This document shows positions 8,764 through 14,342 of a stretch of 38,585 nt of DNA, piece after piece. The position numbers were made by a program, and so were the translations under genes. Under the pieces are notes generated by a model. It ran no database searches, was not told the origin of the DNA, and saw nothing but the letters and a program-made list of their open reading frames with translations. The stretch is from a virus, in IMG/VR virus record IMGVR_UViG_3300009285_007477, positions 1-38,585 of that record. One strand, 5' to 3'. The stretch's first letter is position 1, and each line of letters opens with the position of its first letter.

Positions 8764-8979
8764 CTACTCTGCTCCTAACTTGACCAACCGGTGCCAGACA
8801 TAGTGATAGGCATAGTAAAGACTTATGTTCACTGCGCCCCACCCTACGGACAGCTTGACCGCCCTGCCAGAATCGCCATCCAGCAACCAAAAGAAAAACA
8901 TGCTGCAACTGATGACGACCCCTCGATAGATGAGTCCCTGCCAACAAAGACGGCGAAGTTTTATTCGGCGAAACACCAC
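8764..8979 (-). CDS. Small membrane protein, DUF2061-like
   Basis: A 71-residue protein with two hydrophobic segments (about residues 18-36 and 42-60). The pattern W-x(n)-R-x-VV, then 'WLLDGDSGRA', then 'LYYAYHYVWHRL' matches DUF2061, a family of small membrane proteins of unknown role. The GTG start at 8979 sits one base after the stop of the T reading frame, behind AAGAGGAAG. A membrane protein between the tail chaperone and the tape measure is not part of the classic tail cassette; it may act in the host membrane rather than in the virion. Confidence 0.6.
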   Translation of the reverse strand: MVFRRIKLRRLCWQGLIYRGVVISCSMFFFWLLDGDSGRAVKLSVGWGAVNISLYYAYHYVWHRLVKLGAE

Positions 8980-8980
8980 T

Positions 8981-9726
8981 CTATTTCTTCCTCTTGCCCA
9001 CGGTGCGTGCGATGGTTTTCAGCACCTCTTTCATTTCTTCGACAGATTGAGGAGTCCGCTCTTTCTCCCCCACACTCTCGTCCCATCGAGGAAGAAAATC
9101 TTGAAGCTCGAACATGCGGTGACGTCCCTTTTTACCCCAAACAGACTGAGCAAGGTTTGCCACCAGCATGCACAGCAGCGCATTTCTGACATCCCCGCGA
9201 ATCTCCCCCACAGGCTCCAGCCTATCATACGCTTCCCACTCGCTCAACTGTTCAGATGTCAGTTGTTCCAGCAAATGGTCAGGATGCGCAAATCCTAATC
9301 GCTCACAGAGTCGGAAGGCGAATCGGCGGCCTGGCCGCCCTCGAAGTTTTTTACGAGTGCCTCGCGGTCGGCTTTGCTTATCCGATTCAACTCTTGCGCT
9401 TTCTCGATGATGAGTTCCATCCGCGCAGCACTGATATTGCTGCTCAGAACAGAACAGTCCTTCTGCTCAAGAAGCAAAGCACCGTCCTCGTCACAAATGG
9501 TCATGACAGCCAGCTTCGCACGGAAATCTTCCGCAGCCTTCAGTTGATCCTTGCCTCCCGAGGCAGGGCGTTCTCCATCTATGGTGGTGATGGACATCTC
9601 GAACAGGTCTCGCTCGCGAGCAGTCATTTGCCGAACAAAAACAAAGTTCCCCTCGTCATCGAGAACAACTCGCTCGGTTCGCAACTCCTGCTTCCTCAGC
9701 AAATCTTCCCTGGTTAGAAGATTCAT
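8981..9726 (-). CDS. Tail assembly chaperone GT (programmed -1 frameshift product)
   Basis: Reading the G frame from 9726 and shifting -1 at the AAAAAAC heptamer (9346-9352) gives a fusion of about 248 residues ending at 8981. The shifted frame continues 'KKLRGRPGRRFAFRLCERLG' and then '...LLEQLTSEQLSEWEAYDRLEP', the hallmark of the T domain (DUF4035-type tail assembly proteins). A conserved reading across the G stop strongly supports real frameshifting. In lambda, gpGT binds the tape measure and recruits tube subunits; the same role is inferred. The T frame also has an internal ATG at 9274, but the conserved domain begins upstream of it. Confidence 0.85.
9295..9726 (-). CDS. Tail assembly chaperone G
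   Basis: The zero-frame chaperone, 143 residues from the ATG at 9726 (GGAGG five bases upstream) to the stop at 9295. An alternative ATG at 9738 lies inside the ribosome binding site and is less likely. The protein has an alpha/beta N-terminus ('VLDDEGNFVFVRQMTARERDLFE') and a helical, charged C-terminus, as expected for gpG-type chaperones that coat the tape measure. It contains the in-frame slippery site near its end. A stem-loop at 9741-9755 precedes it, matching one after the capsid gene. Confidence 0.82.
   Translation of the reverse strand: MNLLTREDLLRKQELRTERVVLDDEGNFVFVRQMTARERDLFEMSITTIDGERPASGGKDQLKAAEDFRAKLAVMTICDEDGALLLEQKDCSVLSSNISAARMELIIEKAQELNRISKADREALVKNFEGGQAADSPSDSVSD
9325..9339 (-). 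promoter_or_regulatory. Frameshift-stimulating hairpin
   Basis: A perfect 7-bp inverted repeat around one base (realistically a 5-bp GGCGG/CCGCC stem with a 5-base loop) begins 6 nt after the slippery heptamer, the usual spacing for -1 frameshift stimulators. Confidence 0.75.
9346..9352 (-). promoter_or_regulatory. -1 frameshift slippery heptamer A AAA AAC
   Basis: On the minus strand the G frame reads GTA AAA AAC, placing A-AAA-AAC in the X-XXY-YYZ phase required for tandem slippage. A GAGG Shine-Dalgarno-like sequence lies a short distance upstream and the hairpin 9325-9339 lies downstream. Confidence 0.88.
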
Positions 9727-9740
9727 CTTTTCCTCCATCA

Positions 9741-9755
9741 GCGCATGATTAGCGC
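9741..9755 (-). promoter_or_regulatory. Leader stem-loop with TAATCAT loop, copy after tube gene
   Basis: Minus strand GCGC-TAATCAT-GCGC, 5-6 nt before the GGAGGAAA ribosome binding site of the G chaperone and just after the tube gene. The same 7-base loop and spacing occur at 22879-22895 after the capsid gene, with one stem pair changed compensatorily. Confidence 0.6.
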
Positions 9756-9768
9756 CAATTTATTTCGC

Positions 9769-10200
9769 TTAGCCTGGACTTGGACCACTGCCGGATTCCA
9801 GTGTCACCTGGCCGCTGATTTGAATCGTCACGCTGACCGTCATCTTGTCGTCCGGAGGAATGGTCAACGGCATCTCCGTAACCAAGCCTGTGAACTCCAG
9901 CGTGGTGGTGTCGGCGTCTGGAAGAACAATTTCGTAATTCTGCAGCGTGTCACTCTCGAAATCGTCCTTCATCGTCTCGTAGGAATCCCGATCAAAATTC
10001 ATGTCCAGAGTTATTGTCCCTGGATTCCTGAGACCCGCGATGAACGTCCGATACCCTCCCGTGGTGTCCAGCGTGGTGGTATCGATGGTGTCCCTCGTCA
10101 TTCCAGGACCAGTTATCCGAGCTATGTCGGCTATCTGGTCCCACCCTCCGGTGGTGGAGTTCCACCGCCTGAACTGCGCCCCTATTCCCGAAACTGGCAT
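9769..10200 (-). CDS. Major tail tube protein
   Basis: A 143-residue protein upstream of the G/GT chaperone. It has the signature of siphovirus tube proteins: 'IADIARITGPGMTRDTIDTTTLD' followed by 'FIAGLRNPGTITLDMNFD' and a C-terminal beta segment 'KMTVSVTIQISGQVTLES'. It forms hexameric rings stacked around the tape measure. The ATG at 10200 follows GGAGGTGAGACAGA. As the most abundant tail protein it should be translated far more than its neighbours; the stem-loop just after its stop may help to set that ratio. Confidence 0.88.
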   Translation of the reverse strand: MPVSGIGAQFRRWNSTTGGWDQIADIARITGPGMTRDTIDTTTLDTTGGYRTFIAGLRNPGTITLDMNFDRDSYETMKDDFESDTLQNYEIVLPDADTTTLEFTGLVTEMPLTIPPDDKMTVSVTIQISGQVTLESGSGPSPG

Positions 10201-10216
10201 TCTGTCTCACCTCCTC

Positions 10217-10612
10217 TCAGTGCCGCTGTGCTGTGAAATTCACCGTGAACAACACTCTGTTGGACAAATCGTAGCCAATCATGGTTGGCTCCCCTGTGCA
10301 AACAAGCACCTCGTAGCTTGTCCCGTTCCACGTCTCGTGAGATTTCCCATGGAGGAGCACCTTTATGTCGTTGGCCATCTCCCACGCATCCAAGTATACT
10401 CTGTCTCTCACTCGCACTTGAAACGAAGAGCGATAGTAGTCCTCCCCCTTGGTCAGAGTCAGTTGAGGCGGAAACCCGCCGGTGTCGTAGATGGTGACGC
10501 AAGCATCCGGAGAATCCGGCTCTTTACCGACGAACAGATTGGTTGCGAACACGAGCCCCAAATCCGGGTCAGCAACCAAAATGTCCTTCACGTCCTCCGT
10601 CACAGGATTCAC
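10217..10612 (-). CDS. Tail terminator-like minor protein
   Basis: A 131-residue protein between an HK97-gp10-like gene and the tube gene, the position of the tail terminator (lambda gpU, minor capsid families). The sequence 'VTIYDTGGFPPQLTLTKGEDYYRSSFQVRVRDR...AWEMANDIKVLLHG' fits this fold. It starts at GTG 10612, overlapping the upstream stop by GTGA with AGGAGG about 10 nt before. It is inferred to cap the tube and join it to the head. Confidence 0.7.
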   Translation of the reverse strand: MNPVTEDVKDILVADPDLGLVFATNLFVGKEPDSPDACVTIYDTGGFPPQLTLTKGEDYYRSSFQVRVRDRVYLDAWEMANDIKVLLHGKSHETWNGTSYEVLVCTGEPTMIGYDLSNRVLFTVNFTAQRH

Positions 10613-11103
10613 TTGATTTGCGCCTCCTGCTGAATGATTCTCAGCATCTCGCTGGTGTTTCGCTGCAACGCATTCTCAAAAAACTTCGGCCCCGCTCCCG
10701 GGCGCTGAAATTCTGCTTCCATGTTCTCGTGGACTGCCACAGCATAATGCGCGCTGAATCCCATCACCACGATGGGGTCGATGCTGTGCGCTACTCCCTG
10801 CGCTTCGAAGACTTCCGCCTGGTGCTCAAAAGCTAATCTGTCTGCGTCCTCCCCCTTGAACGACGGAGTGCCTCCCTGAGAAACAGTGAACGCCGTGACC
10901 GTGTAGTAACTCGCCCGCAGATTGCCCGTGTCCAGTGGTATCAGCGGCGGAGTGTTCTCCATATCCCTCCGCACAAGAACAGATGCTCGAATAAGACCTT
11001 TCATGGAACGGCCCTTGATAGCCTGAATTTCGTTGTTGAGCCGCTTCACCATGTCGGAAAATCCATTCAGCGTGCCGTCACTCTTCCAAACAACTTCCGC
11101 CAT
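10609..11103 (-). CDS. HK97 gp10-like / minor tail protein Z-like
   Basis: A 164-residue protein with 'PPLIPLDTGNLRASYY' (the PVDTGRLR-type motif of the HK97-gp10 family) and 'FSAHYAVAVHENMEAEF', a second family signature (YA..vHE). These proteins act at the head-tail junction or in tail completion. The ATG overlaps the upstream stop (TGATG). Its place between the head closure and tail terminator genes agrees with this role. Confidence 0.82.
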   Translation of the reverse strand: MAEVVWKSDGTLNGFSDMVKRLNNEIQAIKGRSMKGLIRASVLVRRDMENTPPLIPLDTGNLRASYYTVTAFTVSQGGTPSFKGEDADRLAFEHQAEVFEAQGVAHSIDPIVVMGFSAHYAVAVHENMEAEFQRPGAGPKFFENALQRNTSEMLRIIQQEAQIK

Positions 11104-11456
11104 CAGAGATACACCTTTCTGAAAAACACGTTTCCTTTTATGCTGGGAATTTTGTCAAAACTAACTATCGAGTATGCGTTGGTGACAAGAGCTGGATCAG
11201 CTTCCTCGGACGAATCCAGGTCATCCAGCGTTCCCAAAAACAACATGCCACCCACATCCAAGTCTTGGTCGACCTGAACCTGCACCGTGGCGGTAACCTC
11301 CTCCCCTGTGCTGGAAGTAACTATCTTGGATGTCTCAACCCAGCGGCAACTAATCTCCACAGGGTCGTTCCAATCATAACCGCCATAGCCGTCGGGCACA
11401 GGATTCGCCCAGTAGACGGCGTGGTTATTTAACTGCCGACTTGGAAAACTTCCCAT
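11103..11456 (-). CDS. Head closure / head-tail joining protein
   Basis: A 117-residue beta-rich protein ('AVYWANPVPDGYGGYDWNDPVEISCRWVE') resembling phage head-closure proteins of the SPP1 gp16/HK97 gp7 type, located between the connector and gp10-like genes. The ATG at 11456 has AAGGGA about 6 nt upstream. It follows a 75-bp gap that may hold a degenerate copy of the 54-bp element. Confidence 0.65.
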   Translation of the reverse strand: MGSFPSRQLNNHAVYWANPVPDGYGGYDWNDPVEISCRWVETSKIVTSSTGEEVTATVQVQVDQDLDVGGMLFLGTLDDLDSSEEADPALVTNAYSIVSFDKIPSIKGNVFFRKVYL

Positions 11457-11531
11457 TAGAATCCCTTGCCTATATATCTCTTACTATTCTTAATGTTTAG
11501 AATTCGGCATACACCAACATTTAAGTTCAAC
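11457..11531 (-). other. 75-bp intergenic gap, A+T-rich, possible degenerate repeat element
   Basis: This gap is A+T-rich compared with its surroundings. Bases 11468-11507 weakly resemble the 54-bp element (CCG..T...AAAC....AGTAAG on the minus strand). The likeness is not strong enough to call a fourth copy. No gene is seen. Confidence 0.3.
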
Positions 11532-11930
11532 TTACGATATCCCCCAATCTTCTATGTCCCTCGTAGTCACGGCTTCGATTGCGGCTCTCTTCTTTCCCAA
11601 GTTGCGGGCGAGAGTTCCCGTCGCGTCCAGAAGCTTGACCTGCTGTCCGTAGAACGTGGCATCCAACCCTATTGCTGTTTGTCCTTGATACGAGATTGAA
11701 GCTCCTCCCACGGATTCGCTCTGCGGCTGCTGCTCCCGCGTGGACGCCAGCAAGTGCGCTGTGAGCCACCGCTCAATCTCTTTCAGCTGGTCGCTGGACA
11801 ACTCGGTGGAGCTGCCGACCAGTTCGGTCACAGTCAAGTTGGCGGCGTTGATGAACACATCCACGACCGCATCGGACAGCGTGGTGCTGATAATCAGTTT
11901 GACCTCAGTTGCCGTTACCCGCGCCACCAT
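11532..11930 (-). CDS. Head-tail connector protein
   Basis: A 132-residue protein with an N-terminal helix pattern ('VTATEVKLIISTTLSDAVVDVFINAANLTVTELV') and 'LKEIERWLTAHLLAS', typical of phage head-tail adaptor proteins (HK97 gp6, DUF4054-like). It would form the ring below the portal. The ATG at 11930 follows AGAGGAGGAAA and lies inside the end of the SpeD-like gene, tying the accessory block to the structural operon. Confidence 0.72.
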   Translation of the reverse strand: MVARVTATEVKLIISTTLSDAVVDVFINAANLTVTELVGSSTELSSDQLKEIERWLTAHLLASTREQQPQSESVGGASISYQGQTAIGLDATFYGQQVKLLDATGTLARNLGKKRAAIEAVTTRDIEDWGIS

Positions 11931-12294
11931 TTTCCTCCTCTGTAAATCTGCTCACTCGGCGAACCGCGACAGTCGAGATGCAAAGTCTGCTTTTAATCTG
12001 CACCCAGATAGATTCTGCGAGTGTGTCCGCTCGCTCACCGCAAGTAAAGATGTCGATGGCTGCTCTGCCTTCCAGAGCATACGTGTGAACCGAGACGTGA
12101 CTCTCGTCCAGCATCACGATCACCGTGCACCCGGAAGGTGAATTTGCTCCGAACCTGTATCGATGAGCGCCTATCACGTTTGCCCCTGAGCGAAAGGCCG
12201 CTCTAACCAGCGTTGTCATGATTCTCGCATCATCAGAGAGCACATCCGCTGAAAGTCTTAAACAATCCGCCAAGATATGATAGCCTCTTGCCAT
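11905..12294 (-). CDS. speD: S-adenosylmethionine decarboxylase (SpeD) homologue
   Basis: A 129-residue protein with all hallmarks of prokaryotic class 1b AdoMet decarboxylase: an N-terminal 'GYHILADCL', the self-cleavage site in 'DESHVSVHT' (pyruvoyl-forming Ser65), His70, and Cys85 in 'AAIDIFTCG'. These align with Ser63, His68 and Cys83 of the Thermotoga enzyme at a constant offset. The ATG at 12294 is preferred over an upstream GTG because AGGAGG ends 7 nt before it. The enzyme makes decarboxylated AdoMet for spermidine synthesis. Some SpeD homologues, including viral ones, instead decarboxylate ornithine or arginine, so substrate is open. No spermidine synthase is visible. It overlaps the connector gene by 26 bp. 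Confidence 0.85.
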   Translation of the reverse strand: MARGYHILADCLRLSADVLSDDARIMTTLVRAAFRSGANVIGAHRYRFGANSPSGCTVIVMLDESHVSVHTYALEGRAAIDIFTCGERADTLAESIWVQIKSRLCISTVAVRRVSRFTEEENGGAGNGN

Positions 12295-12299
12295 CCATA

Positions 12300-12476
12300 C
12301 TACCTCCTGCAACGAACGACTGGTTTGCACTTTCCAGGCTCAAGGCACCTGACAGAAAACTTGTAGCAACGAGATTTCTTGACTGAAACAACGGCAGATT
12401 TTTCTCCTTTCTCGAATCCAATTCCCGCACCTGAAAAAATAAGCACGGTCAAAGCAACCAGCACAATTCCGAGCAT
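12300..12476 (-). CDS. Small secreted or membrane-anchored cysteine-rich peptide
   Basis: A 58-residue product with a hydrophobic signal-like N-terminus (MLGIVLVALTVLIFSGAG) and a basic tail with four cysteines (37, 44, 50, 56) able to form two disulfides. The ATG at 12476 lies 2 nt after the stop of the sulfotransferase gene; the upstream Shine-Dalgarno is weak, suggesting translational coupling. Its own stop overlaps the SpeD ribosome binding site. No family is recognised; superinfection exclusion or another periplasmic role is possible. Confidence 0.6.
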   Translation of the reverse strand: MLGIVLVALTVLIFSGAGIGFEKGEKSAVVSVKKSRCYKFSVRCLEPGKCKPVVRCRR

Positions 12477-12478
12477 CT

Positions 12479-13198
12479 TCACTTCGCCACCCCTGCAACT
12501 GGATTTCGTGCTCTCCAAAGTTTTGGGTCCACAAAGGTCAACACCTCGCTCTTCCACTTCAATCCCAACCAATCCAATGTCTCATACAGCTGCGAGTAAT
12601 CCCCGTGAACCATCCGCTCCGGCCAGACCACTTTGACATTCAGCCCAGCTTCTATCATCTCCACAAACCGCCGCTCGTGCTGATGCACCCACCAGAGCCA
12701 ACCCTCTCGCTCGTCTTTTGCTCCCACCGCTCGCTGGAACTGTGCATTGCGGAAGGCGCGCATGAACCCCGTCTTGCAGCACGAGCTGACAATGTCCCCC
12801 GTTCTGCGGCGAACGACAATCCACTTGGCGTTAGGAAACGCATAGTTCCACACCGGCCAGATGAGACACATCTTGGCACCCTTATACATCCATACACCGC
12901 CCAAGTAACCTTCGTCAACGAAGATTTGCTCCACCCGCTGACGCCAACCGGCGGGAATGGACAACGTGGTCACATCGGGGAGAGGGAACTGCCCTAAGGG
13001 GTCAACTCCGAGCGAGCGGAGATACGGTTTGACAATATGCTCCCGGACAGCGGCGTTCTCGAACATTCCTTTTTCGTTGTTCTTGTTCGGACCGCTCATT
13101 CGCCCGCCGAACGCACCACACATATTAACCACACCAGCAACCATCGAAGTCCCAGACCGCGCGCAACCTGTGATTAGAATAGGAGACACTTCTATCAC
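12479..13198 (-). CDS. Sulfotransferase family protein
   Basis: A 239-residue P-loop protein beginning 'VIEVSPILITGCARSGTSMV': the 5'-phosphosulfate loop of PAPS-dependent sulfotransferases. The second PAPS segment fits 'AKWIVVRRRTGDIVSSC' (3'-phosphate binding Arg/Ser). The family transfers sulfate from PAPS to hydroxyls of sugars, lipids or peptides. The start is GTG 13198, overlapping the upstream TGA by four bases with AGGGAG before it; a longer frame to 13273 exists but would overlap the neighbour by 79 bp. It is coupled to the APS-kinase-like gene, which suggests local PAPS supply. Confidence 0.75.
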   Translation of the reverse strand: MIEVSPILITGCARSGTSMVAGVVNMCGAFGGRMSGPNKNNEKGMFENAAVREHIVKPYLRSLGVDPLGQFPLPDVTTLSIPAGWRQRVEQIFVDEGYLGGVWMYKGAKMCLIWPVWNYAFPNAKWIVVRRRTGDIVSSCCKTGFMRAFRNAQFQRAVGAKDEREGWLWWVHQHERRFVEMIEAGLNVKVVWPERMVHGDYSQLYETLDWLGLKWKSEVLTFVDPKLWRARNPVAGVAK

Positions 13199-13914
13199 TT
13201 TGAAGTCTCCCTGATTATGGTGGCGCTTATTGCCTCCACTTCTTGACTCAAGTGAATCTCTCTTATTCCCCATCCAACTTTACGCCCGTAACACACATCC
13301 TCTATGTCCGGAATCTGAATAACCGCGACGCGCCCCATCGCTACTTCCTGTGGAAACCGCTGCTCGATCATCTGCTTGCGCTTGGCATAGCTGTGCGGAT
13401 CAGAGGAACTTATCTTTGTGTCTCGACAAGCGATGCAAACATTTTTTCCTTCATCCAAGACGGTGCGGATAAGCTCCTCATGGCCCGCGTGAAAGGGCTG
13501 GTAGCGTCCTATAAATAAACTAAATTGCCGGTCTCGCCGATAATTCCTCCCATCCAGCTCATCTTCATCCGGCATCTCATAAACGGTCCCGGGCCATAAC
13601 TTCCCTCCGGGAAGATAAACTAAACGACTCTGGCACCACAATGAGCGCATCTCCTCACGCAACATTTTTGTAGGAGCAACGAAAGAAAGAATGACCATGA
13701 ATCCATCTCGCTCTGCTTTGCATGCAATCTGAGCAGCGTTCATCAAATTGCGGCGGCGTCCCTCATCCGTATAATCGTTGTTGTTCGTGGCCTTTCTGAA
13801 CTCATCACCATCGAGCAGGTAAACGCGTGCACCTCGTTCTTTCAACTCATCACACAACCTGCGTGCATAACAAGTCTTGCCTGCTCCGGCTTTCCCTGTA
13901 ATTAGATAAACCAT
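13195..13914 (-). CDS. Fusion: APS-kinase-like domain + HxGH nucleotidyltransferase domain
   Basis: A 239-residue two-domain protein. Residues 1-125 resemble adenylylsulfate kinase (CysC): Walker A GKAGAGKT (7-14), 'LLDGDEFRK' (34-41), 'YTDEGRRRNL' and 'SFVAPTK'. Residues 130-235 are an HxGH nucleotidyltransferase: 'FIGRYQPFHAGHEELI' (HAGH 142-145), 'IQIPDIED' and the C-terminal 'ISATIIR' motif, closest in style to NMN adenylyltransferases. ATP sulfurylase also belongs to the HxGH superfamily, so APS/PAPS production is conceivable; the NMNAT-like look argues for a different nucleotidyl transfer. It starts at the ATG 13914, 19 nt after the 54-bp element copy B, and is coupled to the sulfotransferase. 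Confidence 0.78.
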   Translation of the reverse strand: MVYLITGKAGAGKTCYARRLCDELKERGARVYLLDGDEFRKATNNNDYTDEGRRRNLMNAAQIACKAERDGFMVILSFVAPTKMLREEMRSLWCQSRLVYLPGGKLWPGTVYEMPDEDELDGRNYRRDRQFSLFIGRYQPFHAGHEELIRTVLDEGKNVCIACRDTKISSSDPHSYAKRKQMIEQRFPQEVAMGRVAVIQIPDIEDVCYGRKVGWGIREIHLSQEVEAISATIIRETSK

Positions 13915-13932
13915 AATTCTCTATCCCTTTGT

Positions 13933-13986
13933 TATTTGCTTTTCAAAACATCTTACTCAGCTATGTAGTTTTCATGTGGAATGGTG
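13933..13986 (-). repeat. 54-bp intergenic element, copy B
   Basis: The most divergent of three copies (about 38 of 54 positions match copy A, no gaps). It retains AAAACTA, TGAGTA, GTTTT and AAAGCAAAT on the minus strand. It fills most of the 88-bp gap between the cupin gene and the APS-kinase-like gene. Confidence 0.65.
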
Positions 13987-14002
13987 CGCTTAGGGCTTAT
14001 TC

Positions 14003-14335
14003 CTAACCTATCTTGGAGCCGGCCCGCTCGCGAACTATGTCAGACTCATCATAGCGAACATACATCTCTTCTATCATGTCTCCGCCATCATAGACTCTGA
14101 ACTCATGCCATATTCCAGGAGGGACAGTGAACGTTTGCCCAGATGTCAAAATGACTTCGCCATCATCAGTTTTGATGCCCACCTGGCCCGACACAACCGC
14201 GAACAAATTATGCTTGGTCTTGTGGACATGCCAACTGCACCTGAATCCTCCCTTCAACCGAAGCAAGCAAGTGGAGTGCGTAGAATCTGTATAGATATTC
14301 CAGCGCTCCCCCCACAACTTCAATGTCCGCTCCAT
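14003..14335 (-). CDS. Cupin-domain protein
   Basis: A 110-residue single cupin barrel. Motif 1 is seen as 'WHVHKTKHNLFAVVSGQVGI' and motif 2 as 'GQTFTVPPGIWHEFRV', the arrangement of mannose-6-phosphate isomerase-type and sugar-binding cupins; the usual Glu of motif 1 is replaced by Asn, while three His ligands remain. The ATG at 14335 has GGAGG 9-10 nt upstream and follows the glycosyltransferase fusion by 7 nt. In this context a sugar isomerase/epimerase or sugar-sensing role is plausible. Confidence 0.72.
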   Translation of the reverse strand: MERTLKLWGERWNIYTDSTHSTCLLRLKGGFRCSWHVHKTKHNLFAVVSGQVGIKTDDGEVILTSGQTFTVPPGIWHEFRVYDGGDMIEEMYVRYDESDIVRERAGSKIG

Positions 14336-14342
14336 GCTTCTT

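Noticed and set aside
12294-12330. Upstream GTG start for the SpeD homologue (12 extra residues)
   Set aside because: The extra part overlaps the previous gene and contains the AGGAGG ribosome binding site for the internal ATG; SpeD proteins normally start near 'GxHIL'.
12600-13000. Minus-strand alternative frames inside the sulfotransferase gene
   Set aside because: They are shadow frames without ribosome binding sites or recognisable motifs.
13198-13273. Longer start for the sulfotransferase gene
   Set aside because: It would overlap the APS-kinase-like gene by 79 bp and add a low-complexity basic extension; the GTGA junction with a good ribosome binding site is more likely.
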